This document shows positions 8,177-15,970 of a stretch of DNA of 42,860 nt, piece by piece. The notes beneath the pieces are model-generated. The model was given only the letters and a program-made list of their open reading frames with translations. It searched no databases and was not told the origin of the DNA. The DNA is taken from the NCBI GenBank assembly GCA_964387325.1, contig CAYLYE010000018.1:1-42860 (forward strand), given 5' to 3'. A program made the translations under genes and the position numbers. Source of the DNA: CAZZBK01 sp964387325 (lineage in GTDB: Bacteria; Planctomycetota; Planctomycetia; Pirellulales; PNKZ01). Position 1 is the first letter of the stretch, and every line of letters starts with the position of its first letter.

Positions 8177-11100
8177 TTATTTTTGCTTGGGCTCGATGAG
8201 TTGGCCAGCGAGTATTTTCCCATCGCCGGTGATGGCCTGCGTCTGACCATCGAGGGACAACAGCCAGAGGGTGTCCGCGTCGACCTCGGCCGGCTTGTCG
8301 CTGGGTAAGAAGCGAAACGGGTTGAACGTCTGTTGGCCGCCGAACTCAACGTTCTTGTCGTAGTACCGTGGTTTGCTGGAGCAGCGCACATCGTCGAGGG
8401 CGAAGCTCGCACCGAGCGGCGCACGCACCGTAAAGTACTTGAGCCATTCGCGCGTCGCTGAGACGGCGTTGAAGGGTTGCGCGTAACCGGCCCAATTCAC
8501 GCTGCGATACTCGCCTGTGTCGCGTCCGTTGACGTACAGATGCGATCGGGTCTTCGTCGGATCGCTTTTGTCACTGCGCCACACAATCGCCACGTGAGCC
8601 CAATCGTCGAGCGGCAATCGCGCCGGCAGCGAGGCCATGATCTGATTATTGTTCACTAGTAAGAATGGATTATGCGGCGTGAGTCGATCGTCCCAGAGTC
8701 GACGAATCCAGAACTCGATGGTCCCTTGGCGCAGGTCGGAGAGTCGCCGCTGGCCCGCTTGCCCGTCGTCGATTTCATCCGGAATCCGCAACTCTCGCCC
8801 GTCGGTGATGAGCAGCGCCTGACCAAAACGCCCGGCGACGTACGGTTGCGCCGGCTCGCGATTCACGAACGGCTTGTGAATCGGCTCGGGGGTGAACGTC
8901 GGCAGCGTGTTGGGCCACGCGGCGGTGGGTGACAGCCAAGCGTCGACGGGCGCCAACTCGGCGAGCCGGAACCAAGTGTCGACCTTAGCCGTGTTTTCGA
9001 TCGTCAGCAACGAGCCCTGGGGGACGTCTGTCAGCGACACGACGAGACGCTGCTTCTCGATTTTTTTCGGCAACAACATGCCACCGACGGTCACGCTGAA
9101 CGAGTCGCTCTTGGCTGACTCGATGAGCAATTGCTCGACCCCTGACGCGACGCGCCAGGTCCAGCGTTGCCGCGGCGGCGAGTAGATTGGTTCGGCTCCC
9201 CAGACCAACAGCGCGGCGTCTTTCGTGAGCGACAACAAACCGGTCTCCAGTTTGGGTCGCAACGTGTACCAGCCGGCCGGTTCCGGGGCAGCGACCTCGA
9301 ACTGTCGTGAGTACACCTCGAAGTTGGCGAGCAAGCGATCGAACGGTTGCCGGTGCGACTTGTAGGTCGGCCCCGACGAGCAGACGGTCACTTGGCCCGT
9401 GGGGCTCGACAGTTCGGGGATCGGATCCCAGCCCCAGAGTTCGGCGTGCAACGCTGCTCCCTCACGTTTGTGAATCGCAATTGTCGTGCGTTGCGGCGCG
9501 AGCGGAGGGGGCGCGGGGAGCGTACCTGGCGCCTGCTGTCCCTGCTGCAAAGCGGCGATCAGCCGGGGCGTGGCGGCGAGCGATTTGATCGGCGCGTAAG
9601 GATTATAGATGCGTTGGCCTAAATCTTCAGGCTTGCTCAACGGCTCGGCGTTGGGTAACAAGTTGTCGAGCTCACGCTGCGCCGCGATCAAGTGTCGTGG
9701 ATCGCGCGTGAAGTGCCACGCCCAGGCGATCTGATTATTGGAATACACGCCGACGTCGCCACCGTAGGGGTCGGCCCAATAGCCGGCCATGAAATAGCGC
9801 CGCAAAATGTCAGGCATTCGCGAGTCGTTCGTGGCTCGCGCGTACTTCCACAAGGCCGGCGACCAATAATGGGCCAGCATGGGAGAGTCCGACGTCTTGG
9901 GCAACGAGTTGTCCTGACAACGCCAGACGCCGATGCGATGTGCGGGGTCGAGGAACGCCTCGGCGTAGTCGCTCAACACCTGCTTGACGGTCGGGTCCCA
10001 GGTGTGTTCGTAAAGCGTGGCGAGGTTGAAGAACAACGTTTGCTGATGGCGCGAACCGGACTGGAACGGCGCGTAGTCGCGGAGCAGTTGGGCCCAAGAG
10101 CGGCTGCGTCGCTGTTCATCGTTCGCCCAGCGAAACCAGTTTTGCTCCTGATGCCACACGGGAATGTCGGTCGCGTCGGCGCGCTTGCCCGCGAGCGGTC
10201 CCCAATACTGCCGCCAGTAATCGATCACATCGTTGTAGCGTTCGTCGTCGGTGAGATAGTAGGCCAGCGAGGTCGTTTCGAGCGTGCGATGATACGAGGC
10301 CCAATACTGCGACGCGCCGCGCAGCCACGCCTCGCCCGTGTCGTGATGACGCACGTAGTGCAACGGACTGTCGATGCTCCAGTCGCCGCGGGGCCAGTGG
10401 AGCGTGGCGCTCTCGGCCCGGCCGCCGCGCCATTCGGTATCGAACCGGGTGGGCATGTGCGAGACCGCGATGTCGACCCAATGGTTCTCGCTGGGGATCG
10501 CCCAATCGTAGAACTTGCGTTCGCCGCTGCGTAAATAACACCACCAGAGCTGCGTCTCGCGCTGATACGTGTGGTACTCGAAGCGACGTGGGTCGGCGTA
10601 GTGCGACTGCGTGGTCTTGTCCCATTGATAGCTGTAGTGAGGTCCCGAGCCGAACAGCCACCAACCGTAGTCGCCAAAGGTGTCTTGAGCATAGCGTTCG
10701 AGCGAAAAAATCCGGTCGACGATTGCCTCGTAGGGTGATGAGTTGGGGCGCGACGCGAGCGGGCCGAACACGTCGGTCGAACAGTTCCATTCGCCCGTGG
10801 CGAGCGCGAGGGGGGGCTGATCGGCGAGTCGGCCGTACTCGACCCCGAGCTGGGCATCAGTCGCCGGCGCGAAATGCCACCACACCTCATGATGCTTGTT
10901 GATCCCCAGGCCATCGGCGGCGCCGCGCTCGAGCGCGCGTCGACCGGCGAAGTAGAAGAAATTCTCGATCGGAGTTTGTGGCGTGCGCGTCCCCTCCCAG
11001 TTGAGCAGATACTTGTTCCCGGCCGGGCCAAAGAACTGCCGCAGACCGCGCTCGCCGAAGTCGAGCGCACCGGCCCGTGGACTCCAAAGATGCAACACGA

Positions 11101-12184
11101 GCTTGTCGCGCGTAAGCTCCCATTGCTTGGGGAACTGCTGCCAGAACCAACGCAACGAACCGGTGATCGCCGCGCGATCGTCGACCACTTGCAGCCACGC
11201 GCCCACGCGCTCCTGAGTGGCGTGGACCTGCTCGCCTTGGGCCGATTGTTCAACGATCTGCCCGCGACACTCGGGGTTACCGAAGTGTCGATACGTCTCC
11301 TGTGCGGACGAGAACGAGGTGGTCGCATCGCGCCAGGGCCACTCCTGAGTCTTGTGAGCGTCGGCCGAGTCGAGCACGACGCGCCGCGCGCCTTGCGCGG
11401 GCGAGAGCGCGATGGGCAACGCGATGTCGGCAAACTGTGTGTCGCGCGTCGAGCCGACGACGCGGAACTCATCGACCGCTTTGATGAGTGACAGCCCGGC
11501 GAAGAAATGGTAGCGCGTCCGATAGTGGACGAGCCGCTCGCCTCGGGGGCCCGTGTAGTAACCGTCGACCCGGACGCAGGCTCGGATCGGGCCAGACGAC
11601 TCGACCGTGATCTGACGATCGGCTGCGTCGCGCGTGCTGTTGTGCGATTGCTGGAGTTGATCGAGGAATTGATGATCGCCTTGGCTGTCGGCTCCAGCGA
11701 CCTGTTCGCTGGGAGTAAATTGTCCGTCGCGATTCAAGTCGATGCGCACGCTGCGGAGCGCGGCAGGACCGGTTCGATCGAATTCAACTTTCAGCGGGCC
11801 GGTCGAGACAGCCGTTGCGCTCGCCTGGATCGGTAGGGTCGGTACCATGCGGCGGATTTCAGTACCAAACTCGAGCGCGTACTTGCGACGCGGCTCGGCG
11901 ATGAAGTCGATCGTCAACCAGCGGATGCTCGACCGCTCGGCGTCCCAGGTGGCGGCGACTTTGGTTTGCAACGGCTGTTCCACGCCGCGCTCATCGATCA
12001 GCCGGCACTGCGTTGCGTCCTTCAGTGCTCCCCGCGGAAACGGCACACCGGTCGTGATCGGCCACGGTACATTGCGCTCGGCGCGGGGCTCGTCGATCAC
12101 CAACTCGACGCGCGTCGCACCTTGCAGCGGACACGCCAACAGCAGCGCGGTGATGAACCCCAGCGCATGAAGGGTGAAACGCAT
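8177..12184 (-). CDS. Exported PcRGLX/YetA-like (PL26-type) protein with LamG-like domain
   Basis: This 1335-residue protein starts with a signal peptide (MRFTLHALGFITALLLACP). Residues about 24-115 look like the RIFT-barrel N-terminal domain of exo-rhamnogalacturonan lyase PcRGLX and Bacillus YetA (VELVIDEPRAERNVPWPITT, then GVPFPRGAL). A central beta-sandwich and a helical toroid region rich in Trp, His and Tyr follow. Residues about 1110-1290 resemble a concanavalin/LamG domain (GTIEFWIRRLW, LPLDDWAHVAIVW, LYVNG). It probably cleaves a pectin-like or other acidic polysaccharide outside the cytoplasm. The start is supported by GGAG about seven bases upstream. It is transcribed alone, after the terminator at 12282-12317. 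Family assignment is by recalled similarity; exact substrate unknown. Confidence 0.75.
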   Translation of the reverse strand: MRFTLHALGFITALLLACPLQGATRVELVIDEPRAERNVPWPITTGVPFPRGALKDATQCRLIDERGVEQPLQTKVAATWDAERSSIRWLTIDFIAEPRRKYALEFGTEIRRMVPTLPIQASATAVSTGPLKVEFDRTGPAALRSVRIDLNRDGQFTPSEQVAGADSQGDHQFLDQLQQSHNSTRDAADRQITVESSGPIRACVRVDGYYTGPRGERLVHYRTRYHFFAGLSLIKAVDEFRVVGSTRDTQFADIALPIALSPAQGARRVVLDSADAHKTQEWPWRDATTSFSSAQETYRHFGNPECRGQIVEQSAQGEQVHATQERVGAWLQVVDDRAAITGSLRWFWQQFPKQWELTRDKLVLHLWSPRAGALDFGERGLRQFFGPAGNKYLLNWEGTRTPQTPIENFFYFAGRRALERGAADGLGINKHHEVWWHFAPATDAQLGVEYGRLADQPPLALATGEWNCSTDVFGPLASRPNSSPYEAIVDRIFSLERYAQDTFGDYGWWLFGSGPHYSYQWDKTTQSHYADPRRFEYHTYQRETQLWWCYLRSGERKFYDWAIPSENHWVDIAVSHMPTRFDTEWRGGRAESATLHWPRGDWSIDSPLHYVRHHDTGEAWLRGASQYWASYHRTLETTSLAYYLTDDERYNDVIDYWRQYWGPLAGKRADATDIPVWHQEQNWFRWANDEQRRSRSWAQLLRDYAPFQSGSRHQQTLFFNLATLYEHTWDPTVKQVLSDYAEAFLDPAHRIGVWRCQDNSLPKTSDSPMLAHYWSPALWKYARATNDSRMPDILRRYFMAGYWADPYGGDVGVYSNNQIAWAWHFTRDPRHLIAAQRELDNLLPNAEPLSKPEDLGQRIYNPYAPIKSLAATPRLIAALQQGQQAPGTLPAPPPLAPQRTTIAIHKREGAALHAELWGWDPIPELSSPTGQVTVCSSGPTYKSHRQPFDRLLANFEVYSRQFEVAAPEPAGWYTLRPKLETGLLSLTKDAALLVWGAEPIYSPPRQRWTWRVASGVEQLLIESAKSDSFSVTVGGMLLPKKIEKQRLVVSLTDVPQGSLLTIENTAKVDTWFRLAELAPVDAWLSPTAAWPNTLPTFTPEPIHKPFVNREPAQPYVAGRFGQALLITDGRELRIPDEIDDGQAGQRRLSDLRQGTIEFWIRRLWDDRLTPHNPFLLVNNNQIMASLPARLPLDDWAHVAIVWRSDKSDPTKTRSHLYVNGRDTGEYRSVNWAGYAQPFNAVSATREWLKYFTVRAPLGASFALDDVRCSSKPRYYDKNVEFGGQQTFNPFRFLPSDKPAEVDADTLWLLSLDGQTQAITGDGKILAGQLIEPKQK

Positions 12185-12281
12185 GACTCATCTCCGAGAG
12201 AGGCGGGGGCATCGAGGTGGGCAAGTGTGTTTATTCAACCGCCTCACGCTGCACGACGCAAGCAATTGTGTCTGGATCAAC

Positions 12282-12317
12282 AAAAAAGCCTCGGAGGTTG
12301 TTGACCTCCGAGGCTTT
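12282..12317 (-). terminator. Intrinsic terminator of the CAP-domain gene
   Basis: A perfect 14-bp stem (12285-12298 with 12304-12317) has a 5-base loop. Read on the minus strand it ends in a run of T from the six A residues at 12282-12287. It lies 35 bases after the stop of the CAP gene and before the lyase-like gene, separating the two transcripts. Confidence 0.92.
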
Positions 12318-12352
12318 CAGGAAACGTCGTTCAGAGCACGTGGCGCGAACGC

Positions 12353-12772
12353 TTACTGGGCCGTGAACTGCTGGCACCAGTAGATGGTCCCGTCGGGCGT
12401 GCTGTAGGCGGCGACACCGATCTTGGTGTAGCTACCGTTGAGGATATTCGCGCGGTGACCCGACGAATTCATCCAGGTTTGCAACACCTCGGGCGCATTG
12501 CGCTGACCCATGGCGATATTCTCGGCCACGCCGTAGCTGCCGTGAACCATCGAACGCGAGTTGGTCATCCAGGCGGCGTGCTTGCGGGCGGTCGACATCA
12601 AACGGAAATCGACCTCCAACGGCGGCAGGCCTTGCTGTTCACGCTCGAAATTCGTGCGCGAAATGACGTGAATTTCCAGCGGGTTGAGTTGCGGCGTCGT
12701 GAACGGGTTCTCTTCGACCCGGGCTTCCATGAACGCGGCATTCAAGACCAAGGCTAGAACTTTCAAAAACAT
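12353..12772 (-). CDS. CAP/SCP (YkwD-like) domain protein
   Basis: This 139-residue protein is almost entirely one CAP domain. Visible family features are the helix with NFEREQQGLPPLEVD, HAAWM, the ENIAMG motif, and WMNSSGHRANIL followed by IGVAAYS and YWCQQFTA. The conserved His residues (in HGSYG and SGHR) and the Glu of ENIA form the usual CAP cavity. The N-terminus (MFLKVLALVLNAAFMEARV) is hydrophobic and may be a weak signal peptide or anchor. The start is well supported by AGGAGG eight bases upstream. CAP proteins of bacteria are mostly extracellular with poorly known function; none can be assigned here. Confidence 0.88.
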   Translation of the reverse strand: MFLKVLALVLNAAFMEARVEENPFTTPQLNPLEIHVISRTNFEREQQGLPPLEVDFRLMSTARKHAAWMTNSRSMVHGSYGVAENIAMGQRNAPEVLQTWMNSSGHRANILNGSYTKIGVAAYSTPDGTIYWCQQFTAQ

Positions 12773-12906
12773 CGTACAAACCTCCTGTGCATTACAGACT
12801 ACGAGCTTGAATGGCTGTCGAAGATGCCGTGGAGCCGAACCATCGGCGCAGCATCGGACAGTGTCCCGACGTTAGGTGCGCAGAGTTTCCCTAGGGCGGG
12901 ATCACG

Positions 12907-12981
12907 ATGCGCACCAACTACACGCGAATCTGCAACCCGACGCTCTGGCAGCTGATCAACCGCGTGTCCCTAATCGATTGA
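12907..12981 (+). CDS. Possible 24-residue leader peptide or small ORF
   Basis: ATG 12907 to TGA 12981 encodes a peptide beginning MRTNYTRICNPTLWQLINRV. A GGGA (12898-12901) lies at a plausible spacing. It ends 11 bases before the structured element at 12993, an arrangement seen in attenuated leaders. Nothing else supports translation and it could be chance. Confidence 0.2.
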   Translation: MRTNYTRICNPTLWQLINRVSLID

Positions 12982-12992
12982 TAGGAACATCA

Positions 12993-13099
12993 CGCGTCCC
13001 AGCCGCCGGGGTTTCAAATCGGTTGAACAAGTGGCAGCCCACGGGCGGGCAGAACCATTCGTTCGTGGGCTCAAGGTGATCGCCTTGAAACCCGACGCG
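12993..13099. ncRNA. Candidate structured RNA element between the CAP gene and fae
   Basis: The arms pair in nested order: 12993-12998 with 13094-13099 (CGCGTC/GACGCG), 13009-13017 with 13085-13093 (GGGTTTCAA/TTGAAACCC), 13033-13035 with 13082-13084, and 13036-13043 with 13064-13071 (AGCCCACG/CGTGGGCT). Single-sided bulges of 10, 15 and 10 bases separate them. That is 26 pairs over 107 bases with no mismatch. A GGTT at 13021 could also pair with AACC at 13053 as a pseudoknot. I know no matching RNA family. Either strand is possible; fae begins 350 bases downstream on the plus strand. Confidence 0.4.
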
Positions 13100-13162
13100 A
13101 AATGAAAAAAGTGGTTTCGGGTGTTATTCAAGTTCGAGTCAAACGGATACCAATCTTCACGC

Positions 13163-13201
13163 CAGCCGTTCGCAGAACAAATTCTCAGCCGTTCGCAGAA
13201 C
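13163..13201. repeat. Two direct copies of a 16-bp motif upstream of fae
   Basis: CAGCCGTTCGCAGAAC occurs at 13163-13178 and again at 13186-13201, a period of 23 bases (about two helical turns). This spacing would suit a regulator binding on one face of the DNA before fae. The rest of 12773-13448 contains no gene I can support. Confidence 0.45.
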
Positions 13202-13448
13202 GAACTCGACGTGCGGGATCATCGGATCCCGTATGGGTTGCAGATCGAGAGTGATTACGCGCGATGGGCGGCTGCTTTGCAAGGGGCCGAAGGGCAGAAA
13301 ATCCAGATTTCTACCGGGGGAGTTGCATTCAAAGCGTGGTTTGTTACTCTGTCGGGATTCGAGTCGGCTCCCACACCCTTGCTAGGGTCGGTCGCACCGG
13401 GGCGACGTAACGTTTTTGTTCAGCATAACTTGTGAGGAGACACCCACG

Positions 13449-13946
13449 ATGTCGATGTTTGTTGGAGAAGCCCTGGCCGGCGACGGCAATGAGGTTGCCC
13501 ATATTGATTTGTTGATCGGCGATAAGAACGGTCCGGTCGGCGTGGCCTTTGCCAATGCCTTGGCGCGGCAGAGCGAAGGGCACTCGAACCTGCTGGCCGT
13601 GTTGACCCCGAACTTGGCGGTCAAGCCGTCAACCGTGCTCATCACCAAGGTTACGATCAAGGGGATGAAGCAGGCCGTGCAGATGTTTGGTCCGGCGCAG
13701 GCCGCCGTGGCCAAGGCCGTTGCCGACGCCGTGGCCGAAGGGACCATTCCCAAGAGCAAGGCCGAGGATTACGTCATTGTCTGCGGTGTGTTCATTCACC
13801 CGGCCGCCAGCGACGACAAGAAGATTTACGACTACAACTACACTGCGACGCTCGAGTCGATTCGCAACGCGATGGCTGGCAAGCCGTCGGCCGACGAGAT
13901 GCTCGCCGGCAAGGACTCGTCGGTGCATCCGTTCCGCGGCTTCTAG
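13449..13946 (+). CDS. fae: Formaldehyde-activating enzyme Fae
   Basis: Fae condenses formaldehyde with tetrahydromethanopterin to methylene-H4MPT in the cytoplasm, the first step of H4MPT-linked C1 oxidation. The 165-residue length is typical. The sequence is strongly family-like: FVGEALAGDGNEVAHIDLLI carries the catalytic-region His (H18), followed by PVGVAFANALA, and the C-terminal half contains GVFIHPAA and YNYTATLESIRNAM. ATG 13449 follows GAGGAGA (13434-13440) at eight bases. No other H4MPT gene lies in the window, so this copy stands alone with its own terminator. Planctomycetes are known to carry these genes, used for formaldehyde detoxification. Confidence 0.95.
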   Translation: MSMFVGEALAGDGNEVAHIDLLIGDKNGPVGVAFANALARQSEGHSNLLAVLTPNLAVKPSTVLITKVTIKGMKQAVQMFGPAQAAVAKAVADAVAEGTIPKSKAEDYVIVCGVFIHPAASDDKKIYDYNYTATLESIRNAMAGKPSADEMLAGKDSSVHPFRGF

Positions 13947-13997
13947 TCGCTCACGGAAATATCGCGCCGTTTGCCCAGCACGGGCCAGATCGTTCAG

Positions 13998-14040
13998 AAC
14001 AGGCCATGTTCACCCACCACGGTGAGCATGGCCTGTTTCG
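13998..14040 (+). terminator. Likely terminator of fae
   Basis: A 17-bp stem (13998-14014 with 14021-14037, one G-U pair) with a 6-base loop lies 51 bases after the fae stop. It is followed by a modest T-rich tail (TCGTTT). The stem is strong but the T-tract is imperfect. Confidence 0.75.
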
Positions 14041-14097
14041 TTTGCTTGGCACCCGTCGAACTGGGGTTCCTGGGGTGACTTTATGGCGTGGGGTAAC

Positions 14098-14125
14098 TTG
14101 ACAGTCTGCGGCAGTGGTGTAGTAT
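14098..14125 (+). promoter_or_regulatory. Candidate sigma70-type promoter of the encapsulin operon
   Basis: TTGACA at 14098-14103 is a perfect -35 box. TAGTAT at 14120-14125 matches four of six -10 positions, with a 16-base spacer. Transcription would start near 14132, giving a leader of about 320 bases before the shell gene. Planctomycete promoters are not well defined, so this is a prediction from the consensus. Confidence 0.4.
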
Positions 14126-14133
14126 TTTGAACT

Positions 14134-14185
14134 TGGTTCGACGGCGTTTTTATGACCGCCGATCTACACAATCGAACCATTTTTT
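14134..14185 (+). promoter_or_regulatory. Terminator-like hairpin at the start of the encapsulin leader
   Basis: An outer 8-bp stem (14134-14141 with 14172-14179) encloses a 5-bp stem (CGGCG 14142-14146 with CGCCG 14157-14161). Six T residues follow at 14180-14185. It begins a few bases after the predicted transcription start. It may be an attenuator for the encapsulin operon or a second terminator behind fae. The 3' side has a 10-base bulge, so stability is uncertain. Confidence 0.4.
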
Positions 14186-14299
14186 ACCGCTTTTTCGTGT
14201 TGCTGACTGGTCATCCAGAGGCATACGCGATGACTTAACAAGTCTCGCAGGTGCTCTTTGGTGCTCGAATTTCTCCCGCAACACCTCTATCTCCAGCTC

Positions 14300-14317
14300 A
14301 GACCGAGCCCTCGGTCT
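14300..14317. promoter_or_regulatory. Palindrome AGACCGAG-CC-CTCGGTCT in the encapsulin leader
   Basis: This is a perfect inverted repeat of two 8-base arms around two bases. It shares its half-sites AGACC/GGTCT with the palindrome at 14410-14423. It could be an operator or an RNA hairpin. Confidence 0.35.
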
Positions 14318-14409
14318 ATCTCGGGTTATGACTTGCGCAGCCTGGGTTGGCTGATATACGCCTTCTGTCTTTCTGCATGGTCGTCGTTTAGTCACATGCC
14401 ACGAACTCC

Positions 14410-14423
14410 AGACCCTGCGGTCT
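14410..14423. promoter_or_regulatory. Palindrome AGACC-CTGC-GGTCT before the encapsulin start
   Basis: A perfect 5-base inverted repeat around four bases lies 27 bases before the shell start codon and just before the AAAGGGA ribosome-binding site (about 14435-14441). It has the same half-sites as 14300-14317. Confidence 0.35.
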
Positions 14424-14450
14424 CGGTTAACACGAAAGGGAATTGAAATC

Positions 14451-15908
14451 ATGTCCGACGGCTTATTGCAACGCAGCGTGACGACGTCCGTCGCTCGAAA
14501 TCTGGCGAATACGACGAAGACCTCACCGAAGATGATGTCGATCACCCCGCGGTGGTCGCTCAGACTGTTGCCGTGGGTCCAGGTCGACGGCGGCACCTTC
14601 CGCGTGAATCGCACCAAAGTCGAGCTAGCCAAAGCCCAGCGCGTGGCTGTCGATGTCATCAACGGCGCGGTCGTCTTTCCGCCGGCCTCGTTGCGGAGCG
14701 TCCCGTTGTTCTCGCAACTCTCCGACGTCGTGCTCGCGCGGATGGTCTCGCGCTTCAAGACCGAGGAAGTCTCGCTGGGCAACAAATTAATTATCGAAGG
14801 CGAAGACGGCAACAAGTTCTTTATTCTGGCGCACGGTCAGGTTGAAGTCCTCAGCAAAGGGGTCCACGGCTCAGACCTGCGCAGCGCGTTGCTCACTGAA
14901 GGTGAATACTTTGGCGAGATCGACCTGGTGTCGGACAAGCCTTCGGAAGTAACCATTCGCACCAATACGCCCTGCGTGTTGCTCACGTTGTCACGCAAAG
15001 ATCTCGACGTGCTGCTGAACGAAGAACCCAACCTCAGCGAAGAGTTCCGCCGCACGATCGACGAGCATCAAGAGTTGCGATCGACGCTCAATCGCTACGG
15101 TGAGCGGAACATCGATCTCGTGTCAGGGTTTGCCGAAAACGTCGAAATTCCCGAAACATTTGTAGATTATTCGTCGACACCACGAGAGTATTCGCTCTCG
15201 TCCGTGCAAACGGTCGTGCGAGTTCACACGCGTGTGTCGGATTTGTACAACGGGCCATACGACCAGTTGCAAGAACAGATGCGGCTGACGATCGAGGGGA
15301 TCAAGGAGCGGCAAGAATGGGAACTGATCAACAGCAACAAGTTTGGGTTGCTGCACTCGGTCGACCCTGCCATGCGGATCAGCACGCGCTACGGCGCCCC
15401 AACCCCGGACGATCTGGATGAGTTGTTGGCCCTGGTCTGGAAGAAGCCCGCTTTTTTCCTGGCTCACCCGAAAGCGATTGCCGCCTTCGAGCGTGAATGC
15501 ACCTGGCGCGGAGTGCCGCCGGTCACGATGAATTTATTCGGCACGCCGGTCATTATGTGGCGTGGCATTCCATTGGTGCCCTGCGACAAGCTCGAAGTGA
15601 AGAGCCGCTATCAATCGAACCAGTGGTATGGTACGACCAGCATTCTGCTGCTCCGCACGGGCGAAGCCGATCAAGGCGTCGTCGGCCTGCATCAAGCGGG
15701 CATTCCGGGCGAGATTATGCCCAGCCTATCGGCACGACTGATGGGACTCGACAGCCTCGGCGTCGCCAGCTACTTGCTCACTCTATACTTCTCGTGCGCC
15801 GTGCTCACCGACGATGCGCTGGGCGTACTTGAAAATGTTGAAGTCGGTTACTACCACGACTACGAACCGGCCGGCACGCGCGGCTATCAAGACGGACTGG
15901 GTATCTGA
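14451..15908 (+). CDS. Family 2 encapsulin shell protein with cNMP-binding-like domain
   Basis: This 485-residue protein is an HK97-fold shell subunit that self-assembles into a cytoplasmic nanocompartment. Residues 1-75 form the N-arm. Residues about 82-208 form a cyclic-nucleotide-binding-type beta-barrel (VPLFSQLSDVVLARM, then LIIEGEDGNKFFILAHGQVE and GEYFGEIDLVSD). Residues about 215-485 form the encapsulin fold (YSLSSVQTVVRVHTRVSDLY, MRLTIEGIKERQEWELINS, SRYQSNQWYGTTSILLLRTG, GVVGLHQAGIPGEIMPSLS). The cNMP domain points to subfamily 2B. In its phosphate cassette Glu156 is present, but the usual Arg-Ala pair is replaced around P164-S165, so nucleotide binding may be lost. Start by AAAGGGA. 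The cargo gene follows 62 bases later. Confidence 0.93.
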   Translation: MSDGLLQRSVTTSVARNLANTTKTSPKMMSITPRWSLRLLPWVQVDGGTFRVNRTKVELAKAQRVAVDVINGAVVFPPASLRSVPLFSQLSDVVLARMVSRFKTEEVSLGNKLIIEGEDGNKFFILAHGQVEVLSKGVHGSDLRSALLTEGEYFGEIDLVSDKPSEVTIRTNTPCVLLTLSRKDLDVLLNEEPNLSEEFRRTIDEHQELRSTLNRYGERNIDLVSGFAENVEIPETFVDYSSTPREYSLSSVQTVVRVHTRVSDLYNGPYDQLQEQMRLTIEGIKERQEWELINSNKFGLLHSVDPAMRISTRYGAPTPDDLDELLALVWKKPAFFLAHPKAIAAFERECTWRGVPPVTMNLFGTPVIMWRGIPLVPCDKLEVKSRYQSNQWYGTTSILLLRTGEADQGVVGLHQAGIPGEIMPSLSARLMGLDSLGVASYLLTLYFSCAVLTDDALGVLENVEVGYYHDYEPAGTRGYQDGLGI

Positions 15909-15921
15909 CGAGTGACTCGTC
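15907..15921 (+). promoter_or_regulatory. Intercistronic hairpin between shell and cargo genes
   Basis: GACGAG-TGA-CTCGTC forms a 6-bp stem overlapping the shell stop codon, followed by GAAAATTT. It may protect the shell transcript end or attenuate read-through, which would help make more shell than cargo. The stem is short. Confidence 0.35.
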
Positions 15922-15970
15922 GAAAATTTCACGACGGTACCTAGGGGTCCTGTGAGTTGGAGCCGGCACG

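Noticed and set aside
9692..10534. Plus-strand 280-codon frame inside the lyase-like gene
   Set aside because: Arg/Val-rich mirror of the strongly supported minus-strand gene; a high-GC artefact.
13121..13435. Possible 104-codon gene before fae (GTG start)
   Set aside because: No recognisable domain or ribosome site, it contains the direct repeats, and it looks like non-coding upstream sequence.
14127..14354. Short reading frame in the encapsulin leader
   Set aside because: TTG start within the terminator-like hairpin, low-complexity Ser/Arg composition, no ribosome site.
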